Assembly: GCF_022458985.1 (NCBI RefSeq)
Contig: NC_061782.1
Coordinates: forward strand, 11,239,672 to 11,303,671
Length of the DNA stretch: 64,000 bases
From: Mugil cephalus
Taxonomy: Eukaryota; Chordata; Actinopteri; Mugiliformes; Mugilidae
Direction: 5' to 3'
Below the pieces are notes generated by a model. It worked only from the letters and a program-made list of their open reading frames with translations, did not search any database and was not told where the DNA came from. Both the position numbers and the translations under genes were made by a program. Positions 24,526 to 50,200 of this stretch are shown here, one piece after another (positions within the stretch are counted from its first letter, which is position 1; each line of letters begins with the position of its first letter).

Positions 24526-27500
24526 GATGTTTTGCGTTGGTCTGTGGAAAGTTTTCTCTTTGTGTTGAAATGCTTTCCGTTTTTTTCCCGCCTATCCTTT
24601 ACTTGTTATCGGTCCCAGAGTAGCTCCTCCATATCGAATCTAAAAAGACAGATGACATCAGAGTGAGATAAGCATGTGGGTGAGGAAATAATCAACTCCT
24701 CCGAACTACAAGAAATTCAACAAAATACCCCACGTCAATCGTATGTTTCAGGCTCCGCTGTGTAACATGTGAATTACTGCGTTCGTGTGTTGCCAATAAG
24801 TCGTAGAAAAAACAATCCCCTTCTCAGACATAAGCATGTGGATGCCTCACATTATCCCCCACAACCAAGATTAACACAAAACGGACATGTCCATTCTGAG
24901 GCCAAAGGTTTCCTCGTCATGCATGGAATCATCTTCCAGAGAAATCAACCAAACATAAACCATCTCGACAGAAACCATTTGCCAACCCTTGGACAACGCA
25001 CAATTTCAAAAAGGGGTAAATTCAATTACCTTATCATGGCGTGATCCTGGAAACAACCAGATAATCCTAGTGCATCTGTTTTCTTACCAAGTACAGCAAC
25101 TCACCGTTATAGAATGTAACTATCATCGCAGCTTGTGCTCAACACAGCAACATGAATGATCACGGAGGCGGGACGGCTGCCAACAAACAAGGTTCACCTG
25201 AAAATTGCCTCACTCTGCCGACCCGAAGCCCCGGCTGGTACGAGGCTCCTCAGATTAACGTCTAAGAATCAATTAATCAGGTTAATTACTGCTGTGCGCC
25301 GACTCTGATCCCATTAAATCCCGCTCTGGACAATAACCAGTAAAAAACAAATGAAGTGAAGCCGCCTGCTCTTGTGCCAATCGCAGTCAAGTAAAAAGAA
25401 AATATTTTTGTAGTTTTCACCTGACAAAACAAGCAACCAGGAACGATGAGAAACTTCGAGGTTTCTTTGTGTTGTGCTTGTGTCTTTATGTCTGGTCCCA
25501 GTCACGCTAATATTTAAAAGCACCAGATGATTAAACTAAATCACAAAAACACAAAACACTGTGAAAAGCTGCCGCTGCCAGTGCACAAGACGAACTGTGG
25601 GAACTGCAAAGGTAAACGCTCTTGGCTCACGGTGGAAAATATTTGTCTCACCAAATATGATTTAAGGACATGTTCGAACACAGCCTCGCTGCTGATATCT
25701 GGGTGTCAGCGCAAACGGGCATAAAAAAAAAAAAAAAAACAAAACCTGAAAATCCAGTAGCCTGAACATCTGACTTATTTATGACACTGACAATCTAAAC
25801 TGTACATTTAAAGTCACGATATATACAAGCTCTCAACAGAGTGAACTATATTTTCAAGCTGACGGTGTGTAAAATAGTCAACATTTTAAGATGTGGAGTT
25901 AATCTAATGTAAAACGTGCACCCATAACAAGAGTGTTGTAGTTCCCTGGTTGGACAATGGACTTAAACGTGAGCTTATATGTCAATAGTGTGGCATTTAT
26001 GTAATAGTCTCTGAACGACAATAAAGGAACACACGTACTCAAGACAATAAACAAAAGGGACGAGTCATTTTGCCTTTGTAAGAAAAGGAGTTGTAACTCT
26101 TTGAAAGCAATGTACACGTAACATCAAAAAAAGGAGCAAGCACGTTTTGTACGTGAATGTTGAATGTCAATGTACATGTGTTAATTGTCATTCCTTTGTA
26201 GCACTGGAAATTGTGATGACAAGTGCATGAGGCAATCAAACACTTTCCCGGAACAAAGCGAAGAAGCAAAGAAGAGGTGAATCCACTCCAACATTGAGTG
26301 TTTTTTGCGTGAAAGCTACAATAGTCGTCACAGCGTCCGAACAAGTTTACCATCAGTCCAAACCGGTGCTGGCAGACGTCTTGAGCCATCCCCTAATGTT
26401 GCTGACCAGGGTGAAACCTGGCATCACATGAGAGCAGCCATCTGCATGCTTTAATTCCTCTCCAAGACTGTTATAATCCCTTCTTCTGAGCACACTGCTG
26501 GCTGGTGGAAAAAACAACATCCTCTCTCTGCAGTGTGCAAGCTCCAAGATCCTTTACCCGCTAAAACCATGACTGTTTTTGAATAAACAGAGGAGCGCAG
26601 GTTACACTCATCCACTGCGAAACGTGGAGAATTAGCAAGGTTTTTTGGTTTGTTTGTTTGTTTTTCATGTTGGAAATAAAAACAGACTTTTTCTTCGGAA
26701 GAAAACGGGATGAAAGACATGTCCGGGGTACATTAAACACAACATTACAGGTCTCCTGTAAAGTACTGAAGGCAACATAACGCAACATTAGAAGTTAGTT
26801 AGTTTTGTTCTATTTGCAACAATTCAGAGGTAAATCATTTTAAGTTTAAAACAACAGTTTCAAAGTACCTACTGTTGCTTTATCCCCTATAAGAAAAAAG
26901 AAAAGTACGTGTATGCCCGGATCTGGTTGTAAAGTTACACAACAACAGTGCAACAAGTGCATCATTATCTCGTACCACTAATATAGTTAGTTTGGTATGA
27001 AGTAGTAAAACACTTACTGTCACAATGCAAGAAGCGAATGAGTCCAAGCGTCAGTCTCAGTTCCCTTCAAAACGTTTTCAAACTCTTGTCTTTTTGTCTT
27101 ATCCGTGTAAAAACCTGACATAAGCGACGAAGGCACCGGTTCACCCCACTCCACATTGCGTGTTGTAGCAGAGCTTTGGTTCAACCACCCCGAAGCCTTC
27201 ACGATTGGTGCATACCATTTTCGATTGTTGTGGGGGGGGGGAGATTTTGTGACTTAAGTCTTGTCGAGACTACTTAAGTATTATTTTTTACATCTTGTTT
27301 GATGACTTGTTATATATCTAGCGTTTAAATTAACCGAATAAACGACTTGCTTTGTTAATTTGGGAATGTCACCGTTGTGACATTCAATTAATCTCTACGA
27401 ACACCCCCATTTTTGAGCTAGTATAGTAAGCCGCGCTAATTAGAGGTCCAAGTGTTGAAAACGGTTGGATCCACCGATGGGAACTTCCAGTGATTTCTGG

Positions 27501-29776
27501 TAAACAGTGAGATCTTTTAATTCAGGGGCGTCAACTCATTTAAGTTCGGGGGGTCACATACAGCCCAATTTGATCACATGCGGCCCGACCAGTTACATAA
27601 GATCGTAATAAACTGAAAAAAACAAAAAAAACAAAAAAGAAAAAGAAAATAAACTCCAGATGTGTTTTCCCCATTTGTTTTAGTGTTTTTTAAATTACAT
27701 TTCATTGAGCACAGTGCTGTCTGCTGTTGAGTCAAGGGTCTCAGTGGTGTGTTCTCTGACTATAACAGTTGACAAAATAGGGACATAAAAAAGTGCAGTC
27801 TTCTATGTAATTTTCATACAGCATGCTGTGGGCCAGATTAGACCCTCTGGCGGGCCACTTCTGCCCCACGGGCCGTGTGTTTGACACCTGTGTTTTAATT
27901 TGTCGTGTTCTTGTATTTTGGTTTATATTATGTGGGCTTTTCTTTATTTCTAATGACCCCACTCTAAGGGAATGAAATGCTGCTTATCAATGGGGCAGTG
28001 AACTTTGTGTAGTAATCCTTATTTATAACGGAAAGGAGACCATTTAAAGAGGCTGGATGACTCATTATAAGACTGAAAATACGTGATGACTGGAACAGCA
28101 GTCACTACAATCCACTCATCACCACATCTAAGGCTGTTTAAAAAGGGGAATTCTAGAAGTAGAATAAGCACAAAATGTGGCCTCCAAGTGTTATTCTTGG
28201 CAATAAAGGCATGGAGATATGCATGACATAAAAGCATCACTATTCAGTGGTGTGAGTGCAAGGGCACCATCAATTGTGCCACATCAGTATAAAGGGAGTA
28301 AAGGGAGTTCATCTTCCATCATCTTCTGTTAACAAATCATGTCAGATGTCTGATTAAGTTGAAGTCTAAATCTTTATAATTTGTCAGTGAATTGCTTTAC
28401 AAATGTTGCAATGGCAAAATACAGTTGTTTTCAAATTAAACGATCAATTTACTCTATTTAGTGAAATAAACTACAGCCTAATGGGAGTGACCAAACCTAC
28501 ACGAAATAATATGTATACATAATTACTTAAGAAACACTCCATACAATCCTTGCGATGACACTGCCACCTGCAGGGCGATTTGATCCATTGCAAAAACAAG
28601 CTGAAAACTAAATGAGATGTCTGAGGAATTACTGAAAAAAATGACACCACAGTATCAATTCAAACTTTTAAATCTTTTAGTCACATTTGTCAGACAACAT
28701 TGTATTAGTAGGTGATGTGAGAGCACTTCAGAGGATTGTTCTCGGAACCTTCAGGAGTGACATCTTCTCTCCAAATCTAGAAATGAGCAGAATGAAGAAA
28801 GAAAAGGCATGCAACTTATTTCATAATATGCATATTTAATGGTAGAGTATGATGATATATAAACAACTGTCCAAGAGACATTTCTTAATCCCAACCAATA
28901 CTTTCCAGTTTAAACATAAATAATCACCAAATTATCAACCACATACTCTCAACAAGTTCTTACTACCCACATGTGCTTGATCATTGCTTAAACCCCTGTA
29001 ATAAAATGCCATTATGTTGTAGGCAAAGCTTTACTCTCCCAACACCAGGCTGGGTAAATGTGCAGAATGCTGCAATGTCAAGGAACAGCATTAAGTATTA
29101 AGACCAAAGCCAAGGCTGCAAAGTCTGAGCAACAATCCTATTTCAAATGTAATCGTCTTTGCCTTTAAAAATGATGGAAAATCTTTGATAAAAAAGTAAC
29201 TTGTACAAATGACCATTTTCAGTACAAAAGCTTGTAAAATGTAGTAGTGGTGCAAATTAATGCAGTGTCTCTTAATATTGGTGGGAAAACATTTGCAACA
29301 GTGAGGACAGTATGTGCAGACTTGACTTGGGCCAGCTCACCAAAACGGCTATTTCATATTCGTAGCAGCTACATTTCCAGTTCGGCATCAAAAATTAATT
29401 GATTAACTTGGAGTGAAATTATTAAAAGTACATACATAACACATAAATTAACACTGAAAATATACCATGTGCCGGAGAAATACATTTTCCAACACAGAAA
29501 AAAAAAATTAAAATGTTAAAAAAAAAAATGGTAGTAGAAAAAATAAAAATGGTAAAATCCATATCCACTGTGATTGAAATATAAACAATGCAATAAGAAA
29601 AACAATGTGAATTTTGAATTTTATGAATTTGTAAAATTAATTGTTAAAAAAAAAACAACAACAACAAAAAAACAAAACAAGGGATAATCTGTATACCATG
29701 GTCAGAATACCATTTAGTTGTAGTGAGGTATTAGCGCCGAGTTCCTCTTGTCCAGCCAAACGATTCTGCCACAGCT
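24526..29776. other. Intergenic region, FERM-domain gene 5' side to fam135a 3' side
   Basis: Apart from the hAT-type element I see no coding exon on either strand. The left part should contain the 5' non-coding exon(s) and promoter of the FERM-domain gene, which I could not place. The right part, below 29776, should hold the fam135a 3' UTR and is AT-rich with A-tracts at 29500-29680. Open frames in this interval are short and lack recognisable domains or codon periodicity. Confidence 0.5.
27523..27892. mobile_element. hAT-type MITE with 8-bp target duplication
   Basis: A 370-bp element starts CAGGGGCGTCAACTCATTT and ends GTTTGACACCTGTG, imperfect terminal inverted repeats. It is flanked on both sides by the identical 8-bp sequence ttttaatt (27515-27522 and 27893-27900), the target-site length of hAT transposons. 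Sub-terminal parts carry the GGCCACATAC- and GGGCCGTGTG-like strings of a widespread non-autonomous vertebrate hAT family. It has no coding capacity. Confidence 0.88.
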
Positions 29777-42117
<12,341 letters not shown>

Positions 42118-43648
42118 TCATATGGGATACACTTGTGGGCCTGCAGGCAAAAGTAATCAAATTCATCATTTCAGCTCCAAGAAAAAAAAAAGAAAAAAAA
42201 AGAGAGAGATCTGGGTCACAGCAATCATTTCTTTTGTAAAACCTCTCTATTTTATTATATCCACTGAGGTTGCACTGATAAATAACAGACCGGCACTTAA
42301 CTTAAAAAGTTACAAAAGTTACAGTTCCCTTAGATATATAACACCAAGTTTGGTTCTTCAAAAATAGGAAGATTTTAATTAAAAGAAAACGTCGACTTCA
42401 TCACATTTGAGAATACATAAGACACGTGCATAAGGTCTACACGTCTACATGTCTAAATGGTTGACAATGCAAACAATTGCAGCATTAGCGTGAAAGAAAT
42501 AAAGGGAAAGTGCTATTAATAAGATAACATAATAGGCTTGAAACACAATATGGTTGTGTCCAAAATAAAGAGACAACCTGGGTTATTTAATGGGAACATA
42601 TTTAGCTCGGGACCTAATTAAAGAAAATGTCACATGGTTATTTTTGGTCGCAGCCGAGGCAAAATAAAGCTGGCAAAAACAACCATACAGACGTTCCCTG
42701 AATTAGTCATGTATGAAATGAATAAGTCATTCGCTGAGAAACAGCATGGAGTTGTGTTCATGCCAGTGAAAACCAATGAAGCACACACGCAAAAAAAAAA
42801 AAAAGCCAACACGAATACGACCTCATTGACACGGACGCAAGGACTAATGTGCCGAGTTAAAGTCAAAATTTGCCTACATTCCTGGAAGAAGTGATCCTTG
42901 AAAGCCGTCCGTTATAAACAAATTGGGCACAGGACAGAGAACCAACAAGGTCACCAGAGTTTCAATGTCATAAATGAAGAGGCTTGTCTCCCTTTATGAC
43001 CTTATGGGAACGACTTAATTGTTGTTTAACAAAACGTGACGCAAGGGAATCGACTCAGCTGAATAAATCAAGCAACCAATTTCAATTTATACTAGGATGC
43101 AGACCCCACACAGATGGCATGAAAAAGAAAGACAGCATGCTGTATAATAAGACAGTTTTCTAGTAAATATTTACACAACCTCGGCTCGAAAGTGTCAATA
43201 CAAATGAGCAACTTCCAGCTGAGTAACATGATAGATTTTTATCACCATGAAGGACTCGTGTTGAGTTTAGGGGTGGTGGGAGCAACTGGTTTACCAGGTT
43301 TGGTCTTCGAGTAGAAGATCTTTGTCCGAGGATGTAACACTACACTACATAAAAGCTATTAATAGGTTAATTATAAAGCAAGGCGTTGACTGTCTGGAAT
43401 GCTGAAATGTCGCTGTCATTGTAAAATTCTGCCACAGATCAATGCACGTCCAGTCATTATTTATTTTACAATAGATTAGACAAAAAAAATGTTAGATGGA
43501 GAAACCGACCACGAAGCAAAAGAAGACACTTCCCTAACCTGACCTAACCAAACGCCGGCGATTGCCGACAAGGAACTGAAAAACGACACTTAGAAGAAAA
43601 CCCCAAGCCACTTCGGGGAAAGTACAATTGAAGCGTGTAGACTTGTAA

Positions 43649-43681
43649 AAAATAAATATATATATATTTATATATATATAT
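43649..43681. repeat. AT dinucleotide-rich repeat
   Basis: A run of AT-alternating sequence with interruptions lies in fam135a intron 1. It is simple sequence with no further signal. Confidence 0.8.
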
Positions 43682-44236
43682 GGCACAAGGCCTTGACAGA
43701 CATCGGCGGGTGATTTATGCCTTTGAAAGAATGAGCAGCTCACATCCCACACACGTATAGACCCGTTTACAAAGAGCTGTTTCAAGTTGTGGCGAAAAGG
43801 TTTTGATACACTTGGAGTAGATTACACAGGTCCCCGGCTGGTGGGCTGAATCTCTGCTTACAGGTTGGCAGCTAACAAAACATTTCCCCCCCACGGGCCC
43901 TACAAATATAAGGTACGCCTCGACACAGACATGATATAATTGAAGAAAAAAAAACAACAACCCCAAAACACAGCTGCACCCCTTCACGGCTAATGGGCTA
44001 GCGGTAACAGTTAGTGACAGGTAACAGACGAGCTAACGTTACTCACCATGGCGCTGGCAGGCTAACATTAGCGGCTAACCAACGTTAGCTCCAATCTGAG
44101 TCGCCTCGTCGTTCTTTTTCGCTGCGAGGTGCCGACTGAATGAATACACCGCCCCGTCGACTATTTCACTCCCCTCCCTGGCTACTTGTATAGGCCCTGA
44201 AAGCGAAACACAGAGTCGACTGACGACGAAGCTACA

Positions 44237-44279
44237 TCTCTCTCTCTCTCCCTCTCTCGCTCTCGCTCTCTCTCTCTGT
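44237..44279. repeat. CT/GA microsatellite at the fam135a promoter
   Basis: An imperfect (CT)n tract with TC and CG interruptions, about 43 bp, lies within or just upstream of the predicted fam135a exon 1. On the minus strand it reads as (GA)n, the kind of tract that binds GAGA-type factors, but no such role is shown here. Confidence 0.8.
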
Positions 44280-44569
44280 GGGCAGGAGTGTGTGTGTGTG
44301 CTAAGCGTCAAAGCTAACTGTGCTCAGTGCGAACTGAGGAGCTGCTCCAACTGTGCGTAACACACATAGCTGAGACGCAGCTGACGCCATGCAAAAATTC
44401 ACAGATGCACACCTGTAAATGAGACACTGGGAAGTAATAACAACAATATTAATAGTAATAATAATACGATATGATATAAAAGCTTTTATACACACATGCA
44501 AACATCTTGTCACAATACGCATGCCACAAGCAATACGTATAAGGTTTTAATTGTCAGGTCCAGTGGCGG

Positions 44570-45218
44570 TTCTAAGTTGAATGGTGCCCTGGGCGAGATC
44601 ACCTTGTGCCCCCCTCCACCCCAGACACCCTTGTCCAGTAAGTAAGTAGAAAGACCCAGAGGTGAACTGTACCCCGCCCCCTCCTCCCCCAGCACACCTC
44701 TCTTCTGCAGCTGCCAATTCCCCACACATACCTTGAGTTGATGGATAAATAAAAATAATAATAATCATAACAAAGACAGAGAGAGACCCAGCGCAAGATA
44801 CTAATTTACCCATGGACATTGCGGAGATCTATTGGAATCTACTGGAAAGTCTTTCGAAAAATAAGGTCAGACACATTATTATACATTATGTACTTTCAGT
44901 TTCACCTTAGATGTGCTAAGATGTGCACCCAGCAACATCACACACTATTTCCCATTAAAACAACAACAAAATTGTATATTTTTCTATGATTATCTCTTTT
45001 TTTTCTTCTTTTTTTTTCAGACAGTGTTTTCAGTGGTGTTTTCAGTGGGAGTGGTCAACTCTCCACTCTTCAAGTCTATCTGTTGTGTCCCAAATGACGC
45101 TGGGGTCTAGGTCCTGGCAGGGGTGCAAAGTTGTTTTTTGTCCTTTGTGCTGCTCGTGTCGCCCCCTGAAAAATGCCACCCTGGGTGGCTGTCCACTTTG
45201 CCCATGCCAAGAACCACA
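44570..45218. mobile_element. Possible degraded DNA-transposon remnant
   Basis: The left edge reads CAGTGGCGGTTCTAAG followed by GGTGCCCTGGGC. Read in reverse, the right edge near 45218 gives GTGGTTCTTGGC followed by CCACCCAGGGTGGC. These imperfect inverted ends resemble dispersed fish repeats with gtggcggttct termini. No target duplication could be recognised and no coding sequence remains, so this is tentative. The tract lies upstream of both fam135a and col9a1. Confidence 0.35.
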
Positions 45219-46185
45219 TGGTTAGACTATGTAGGCTGATTGCTGCATATGTCATTAATGCAGCCTGCTAGCATTAAGTGAAAGTAAAGCAACATGTGAA
45301 GTGAAAGAGGAACAGTGTTATTGTCTACAGTATGTGGACATAGTTCTCAGTATATATTTAAGTCCAATTCCTTTTTTGTGTTACAAGCAGTCAATCATTT
45401 TATTGGCTTATTTATAGCCACAATGCGGAAAGCCATCATAAACTGTGCACAATCCACTGCACAATTAATGCTGCATTCCATTTAGGGGAGGTCCTACTTT
45501 GTGCATTCTGGTTCATTGTCAGAGTTTTCTAGGGCGCCTAATGGAACTGAGCCAACAATGACACACCAGTGCCTTCCCTACCGTGACAAATCTAAATATC
45601 TGCTGTAAAAAGCCGAATTTATCTCTTGAATCAAGTGTAGAATAGCAGGATGCAGGGAAAAGGTGTGTGTTTGTGTGTCTGTTTCTTATTCCCTCGTACT
45701 AACATTTCACTAATGGAAAGCCGAGTCTCCTGATTATCAACACAATAACACAATGCATTTCCTGAGATTCTTGATGTTAACACTACAATGAAAAATACAG
45801 GTCCTGGAAATTTATTGCTTCCCTGCAAAAGAATTTCCTTTGCCTCTTGGCCTGACTGAACAAACACACCTTGCTCGCTGAGTCTTGTTTTGAAGTTTGG
45901 ACAGCAATAGAAACGATTCTGTCTAAATACCATGCAACCATAGAGATCACCAAGAATGTAGATCCCAAAAGTGCAACAAAAGGAAGCTGCTGCATTTTTG
46001 TTCTTAGTCATTTGATATTACATATAGTAGATAAGTATGAATATACCCACACATTGGATAGAGTGCTGTGACTGTATGCCTGTAACATTTAGTCAAAGGT
46101 GGGTGCAGGAGAGCTCTGGTAGGATGCAAAGTTGACACTGTGGAGACTGTTGACTCACTCCCCCAAATAAATGACAACAGTCAGT

Positions 46186-46300
46186 CCTATAAGAGAGCTC
46201 TCGCTGTGACCTGAAGTCGTTCACTGCTGCAGAGTTTCGTTCGCTCCTAGACACAAATCCACAAAAGCACCACGTTTTTTCTTCATTTTTACATCAAGCT
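46186..46300 (+). promoter_or_regulatory. col9a1 upstream (long-form) promoter, TATA-like box
   Basis: A TATA-like string CTATAAGAG lies at 46187-46195, about 110 bp before the long-form start codon. A transcription start near 46220 would fit the usual spacing and give a leader of about 85 nt. In mammals this upstream promoter drives the cartilage form. I could not assign paired SOX9 sites with confidence. Confidence 0.5.
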
Positions 46301-46305
46301 ATGAA

Positions 46306-47181
46306 ATGGGAGGAGTCAAAAGGTACGTATTTTACTAACAAATGTGTTTCTCACTCAAAATGATTTCATTGTTAAGAGATTTTTCATTTGATTGCATTCC
46401 AGAAATATCCTTCTGTACTCACTGTGCTGCTGCTATGTGATGCCAGAATATCTCTGTACTGGACTTCATTCTCAGAGTGAGTAATGTTCTGCACTGCATG
46501 GTGCAACTGCTGAGATAATGATAACGTGACTTATGTTTCTTTTTGCTGAAGCTATTCTCTGTGGCTGACTGTGTTGTGGCTCTTCAGATATTGTTTTGTT
46601 GAATATGTATGCAATGATTTCTATGGAGATCTGTTTGCCTTTTCATGTTGCAGACCTTTATTTATACCCAATAGATTCTGCTTATTGACATTTATTGACA
46701 TTTATTTAATGGTTTTATGAAGGACATTATCACATTACATTATCTTGTCTTCTTGTCTTCCCTCTATACGGTTTGCATTTCCTATCTATATTTTATGACA
46801 TGTATCCTGTATGTGGGTCTGTATTGCAGTAGTAACACTGCAGGGTTATGAGGTCCAGCTGTGTCTGTATAGATTCAGCAATGCACTAAAGGCTCAATGG
46901 AAATGCTACAGTTTCAACCCTGAACCATACATTTGAACAGCATCACATGGTCCATACAATACCCATTTTGACATATGAAAAAGAAGAAATTGTTGTATCC
47001 AAATCATTCATTCAAACTTGATAAAGACCTTTAAGGGCCTATCCAGATGTGTAAAAACATGCAAATCTAGAGCTCAAGTGTTAAAGAGGAAACCACACAC
47101 AGTCCACGACAGCCTAATATTTATTCAAGGCAGCGGTGCAGCTTTCCAAACACTGAGCTTTTATTATCTCCCCCTCCACAC

Positions 47182-47231
<50 letters not shown>

Positions 47232-50200
47232 TTTGACTACTAACAGGCTGCTTTCTTTTTCTCTATCTTGCAGCTGTGAGATTTTCATCTCAAGTCGGTA
47301 TTCATATGGAGCAGCAGTCTATGTGCCCTCAGGTCAGCATCGGGGCAGATCATTTTCCAGGTGGATTCATATCATCTTGCATATATTATGTAATATAAAC
47401 ATATAAACCTAAAAATAAAATGTAGATACAGTATATTTACAAATAGTACAGATATAGCCTACAATTTAGTATAACTGCAAGTAAAGACATAAAAAAAACC
47501 CACAATGTATATACATTACCTGCAAAGAGTGATTATGGGCATATTTTAAGAGCTTAATAAAATGAAAATATGTAGCTATATGGTCGTTATCATGCAGAAG
47601 AATCTCCTCCACATCCTGAGGGACTTTTGCAAACCCTTAGAGAGGATTTTGTATTCAACCACTCTTCTTCTGTGCCTGCACCCTCAGGATTTTATATTAT
47701 GTCCCAGTTCCACATCGCTGAGCTGGCGAGAAGGGGCACTGTTAAAAAGGTTGCTGGGCCATCGCCTCGGGATGTTGCGTATCAAATAGGGCCGGCTTTC
47801 AACTTCAGAATCAACACAAGGTAATTCCAGGTGGTAAAAATGCACAAGTGAACACCGACATCTAGTGGTTAAGACGCAACGGTACTGTTTACCCTGTCCA
47901 TGGTCCTGAATGGAAAGTTTTGACATTTTCTGAGCCACTTTTTAACACGATTTAAACAGTTGCTGCACGGATGTGATATTTGACACACTTAATAAAATGA
48001 TTTACCTTACAGAATAAACCCTGACTTTAATGAATGACACGATCTATGCTTATTTGATAGCAGTTTGACGCATAAATAAATCCTTACTAGATTATTGATT
48101 TTTATATGAAGATGTAGTTAAGTGGTTTAATAATCCATAATTTATGTTTCAGATCTGCTTATCCACTTGGGCTGCCAGAGGAGTTTGTCTTTGTGGCTGT
48201 GCTGCGCATGAGTGGCAGCACTATTACTAAAAACTGGAATATTTGGCAAATGCAGGACGTAAATGGCCAGGAACAGCTGGCCGTCAGGCTCAATGGGGAG
48301 TCCAGGTCTCTGGAGTTTACCTTCACATCGCTTAACGCCGGGAGGCAGACTGTTGTCTTCAGCCCCCTGGGTTCTCTCTTCAATGACCAGTGGCACAGGG
48401 TGTTACTGGAAATCAGCAGGCACTCCGTAGCCCTTTTCGTGGACTGCGTCATGATCGGTTCCAACAATATTCCACTCCGACAAAAAATCAGTCTGGACGG
48501 CTTCACGTTGGTAGGAAAGCTCAAGGACAACCCAGTGATGGCTGTTCCGGTACGTGCAACCACCTACTGGCCTTCATATAGCTCAGTCCACAGTAGTTTA
48601 GATCTGATTGGTGGAGGAGAGTGGGTGCTTAAGGAATGAAGTTTCACAAGCACTACACAAGACAACATTAACGACCTGCTTTTATTGCTTAAATTGTTAG
48701 GGTGCAGCTTGAATGATACACATGTAAGCCCAAATAATTAATCATTTGTAATTAATAATAGTATAGAAATCGTATATGATTTACTTATTTTTCATTAACT
48801 CTTTGTACTCCGTCTATACCATTTGGTTGATAACCCATTTGTTTATTTATTTATTTTATTTTATTTTATTTTATTTTATTTTATTTTATTTTGGAAAAAC
48901 AAACGAGCAATAACTGTTTGAATTTACCATGAGCTCTTGTGCATAATTACGGACAACAATCAATTTCTGAATATTTGGAAACGCCACATCTGAGCTTTAT
49001 AGTGCAGTACTGCAGGATGGTTTAGCCTGTGCACAATCTTTTTTTTTTTTTAGACAGAACTTTCTACAAAACATAACATGTGTCCTACCATTTCCATTAT
49101 ATTTTAGTGACATTACAACAATGACACGCTCTGCAGAGGTTGCAGATGTGTGATCCTCGTCGATTGTACACGGGGGGACTTCCTCCTCCTTCCCCTCGGG
49201 GCGCCCTTTGCAAGCAAACGCTTGGGATTCCCTGTGTTTTCTCACCACCCTGTCTGGCTACCCTTTACTAATCCCTCCATTCAGGCTTCGCCGAGAAATA
49301 TGTGGAATTTGTTGCAGGTTCTGGTGAAGAACTCGAGTTGTGGACAAGCTAAAACCTCCCACAGGACTACACCGTACACCTAAGTACACCTGTATCGTTT
49401 CGAAATACTCGGAAATTGTTGTGCGTAATTGCGCACAAGAGTTCATTCTAACTCCAAGCACTGTACGTGTTTAAAGTCTATAGTAATGCGTCTAGACTGA
49501 AACACATTCCCCGTCCAAACATAGCGATTATGCGTTTAGCATAGACTGAGGCTAAACTACACTGTGAATGGGGATAGCCTGTTGGCGATATAGAGCTGCG
49601 AAGCTTTGCATACCCTGTATTCCAGGACGCGATGTTATACAATGATTATTGCACTAATTTATTATTTTATTCTGTTCATTCATCAAGTTTGATCTCCAGT
49701 CAATGCTGATTCACTGCGATGTGACGCGAGCCCGGACACAAGCATGTTATGACCTCCCAGCCAGGACATCGGTAAGAATGAAAATAACGTGACGTGAAAC
49801 TAATCAGCATTCACTCTGTTTGAAAAAAAAAAAAAAAAAAAAGTAATTTTACAATATTTTTTATCTTTGTGTTTGTAATATGTTTTGCTCCACGTGTATT
49901 CATAAAACATTTTTCATGATTAGAAGGCAAAATAAATTTGTGACAAAAAAAGGGGGGTATATAAAATCGATTTGGGTCAAACCAGACGTTAAATAGCCCG
50001 CTGATCCTTCCTATTGGTGGTGTCTGCAGTGTGGCCCCTCCCCGCGTTGCCCCCCTAAAACCCTCCAATCGCTTCCTGTAACCGGTCATTGTATGAATAT
50101 ACATGAGCCCCTGATGGCTATGGGACCTGGACGGTCTAGATAGCTCAGGCGGGTTCAGTAGGATTGTTTTGCTGGGGGCTCCTTCAACCCGGCACTTCCC

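Noticed and set aside
25668-25684. tRNA B-box-like string (tgttcgaac)
   Set aside because: No matching A box, acceptor stem or cloverleaf could be drawn around it.
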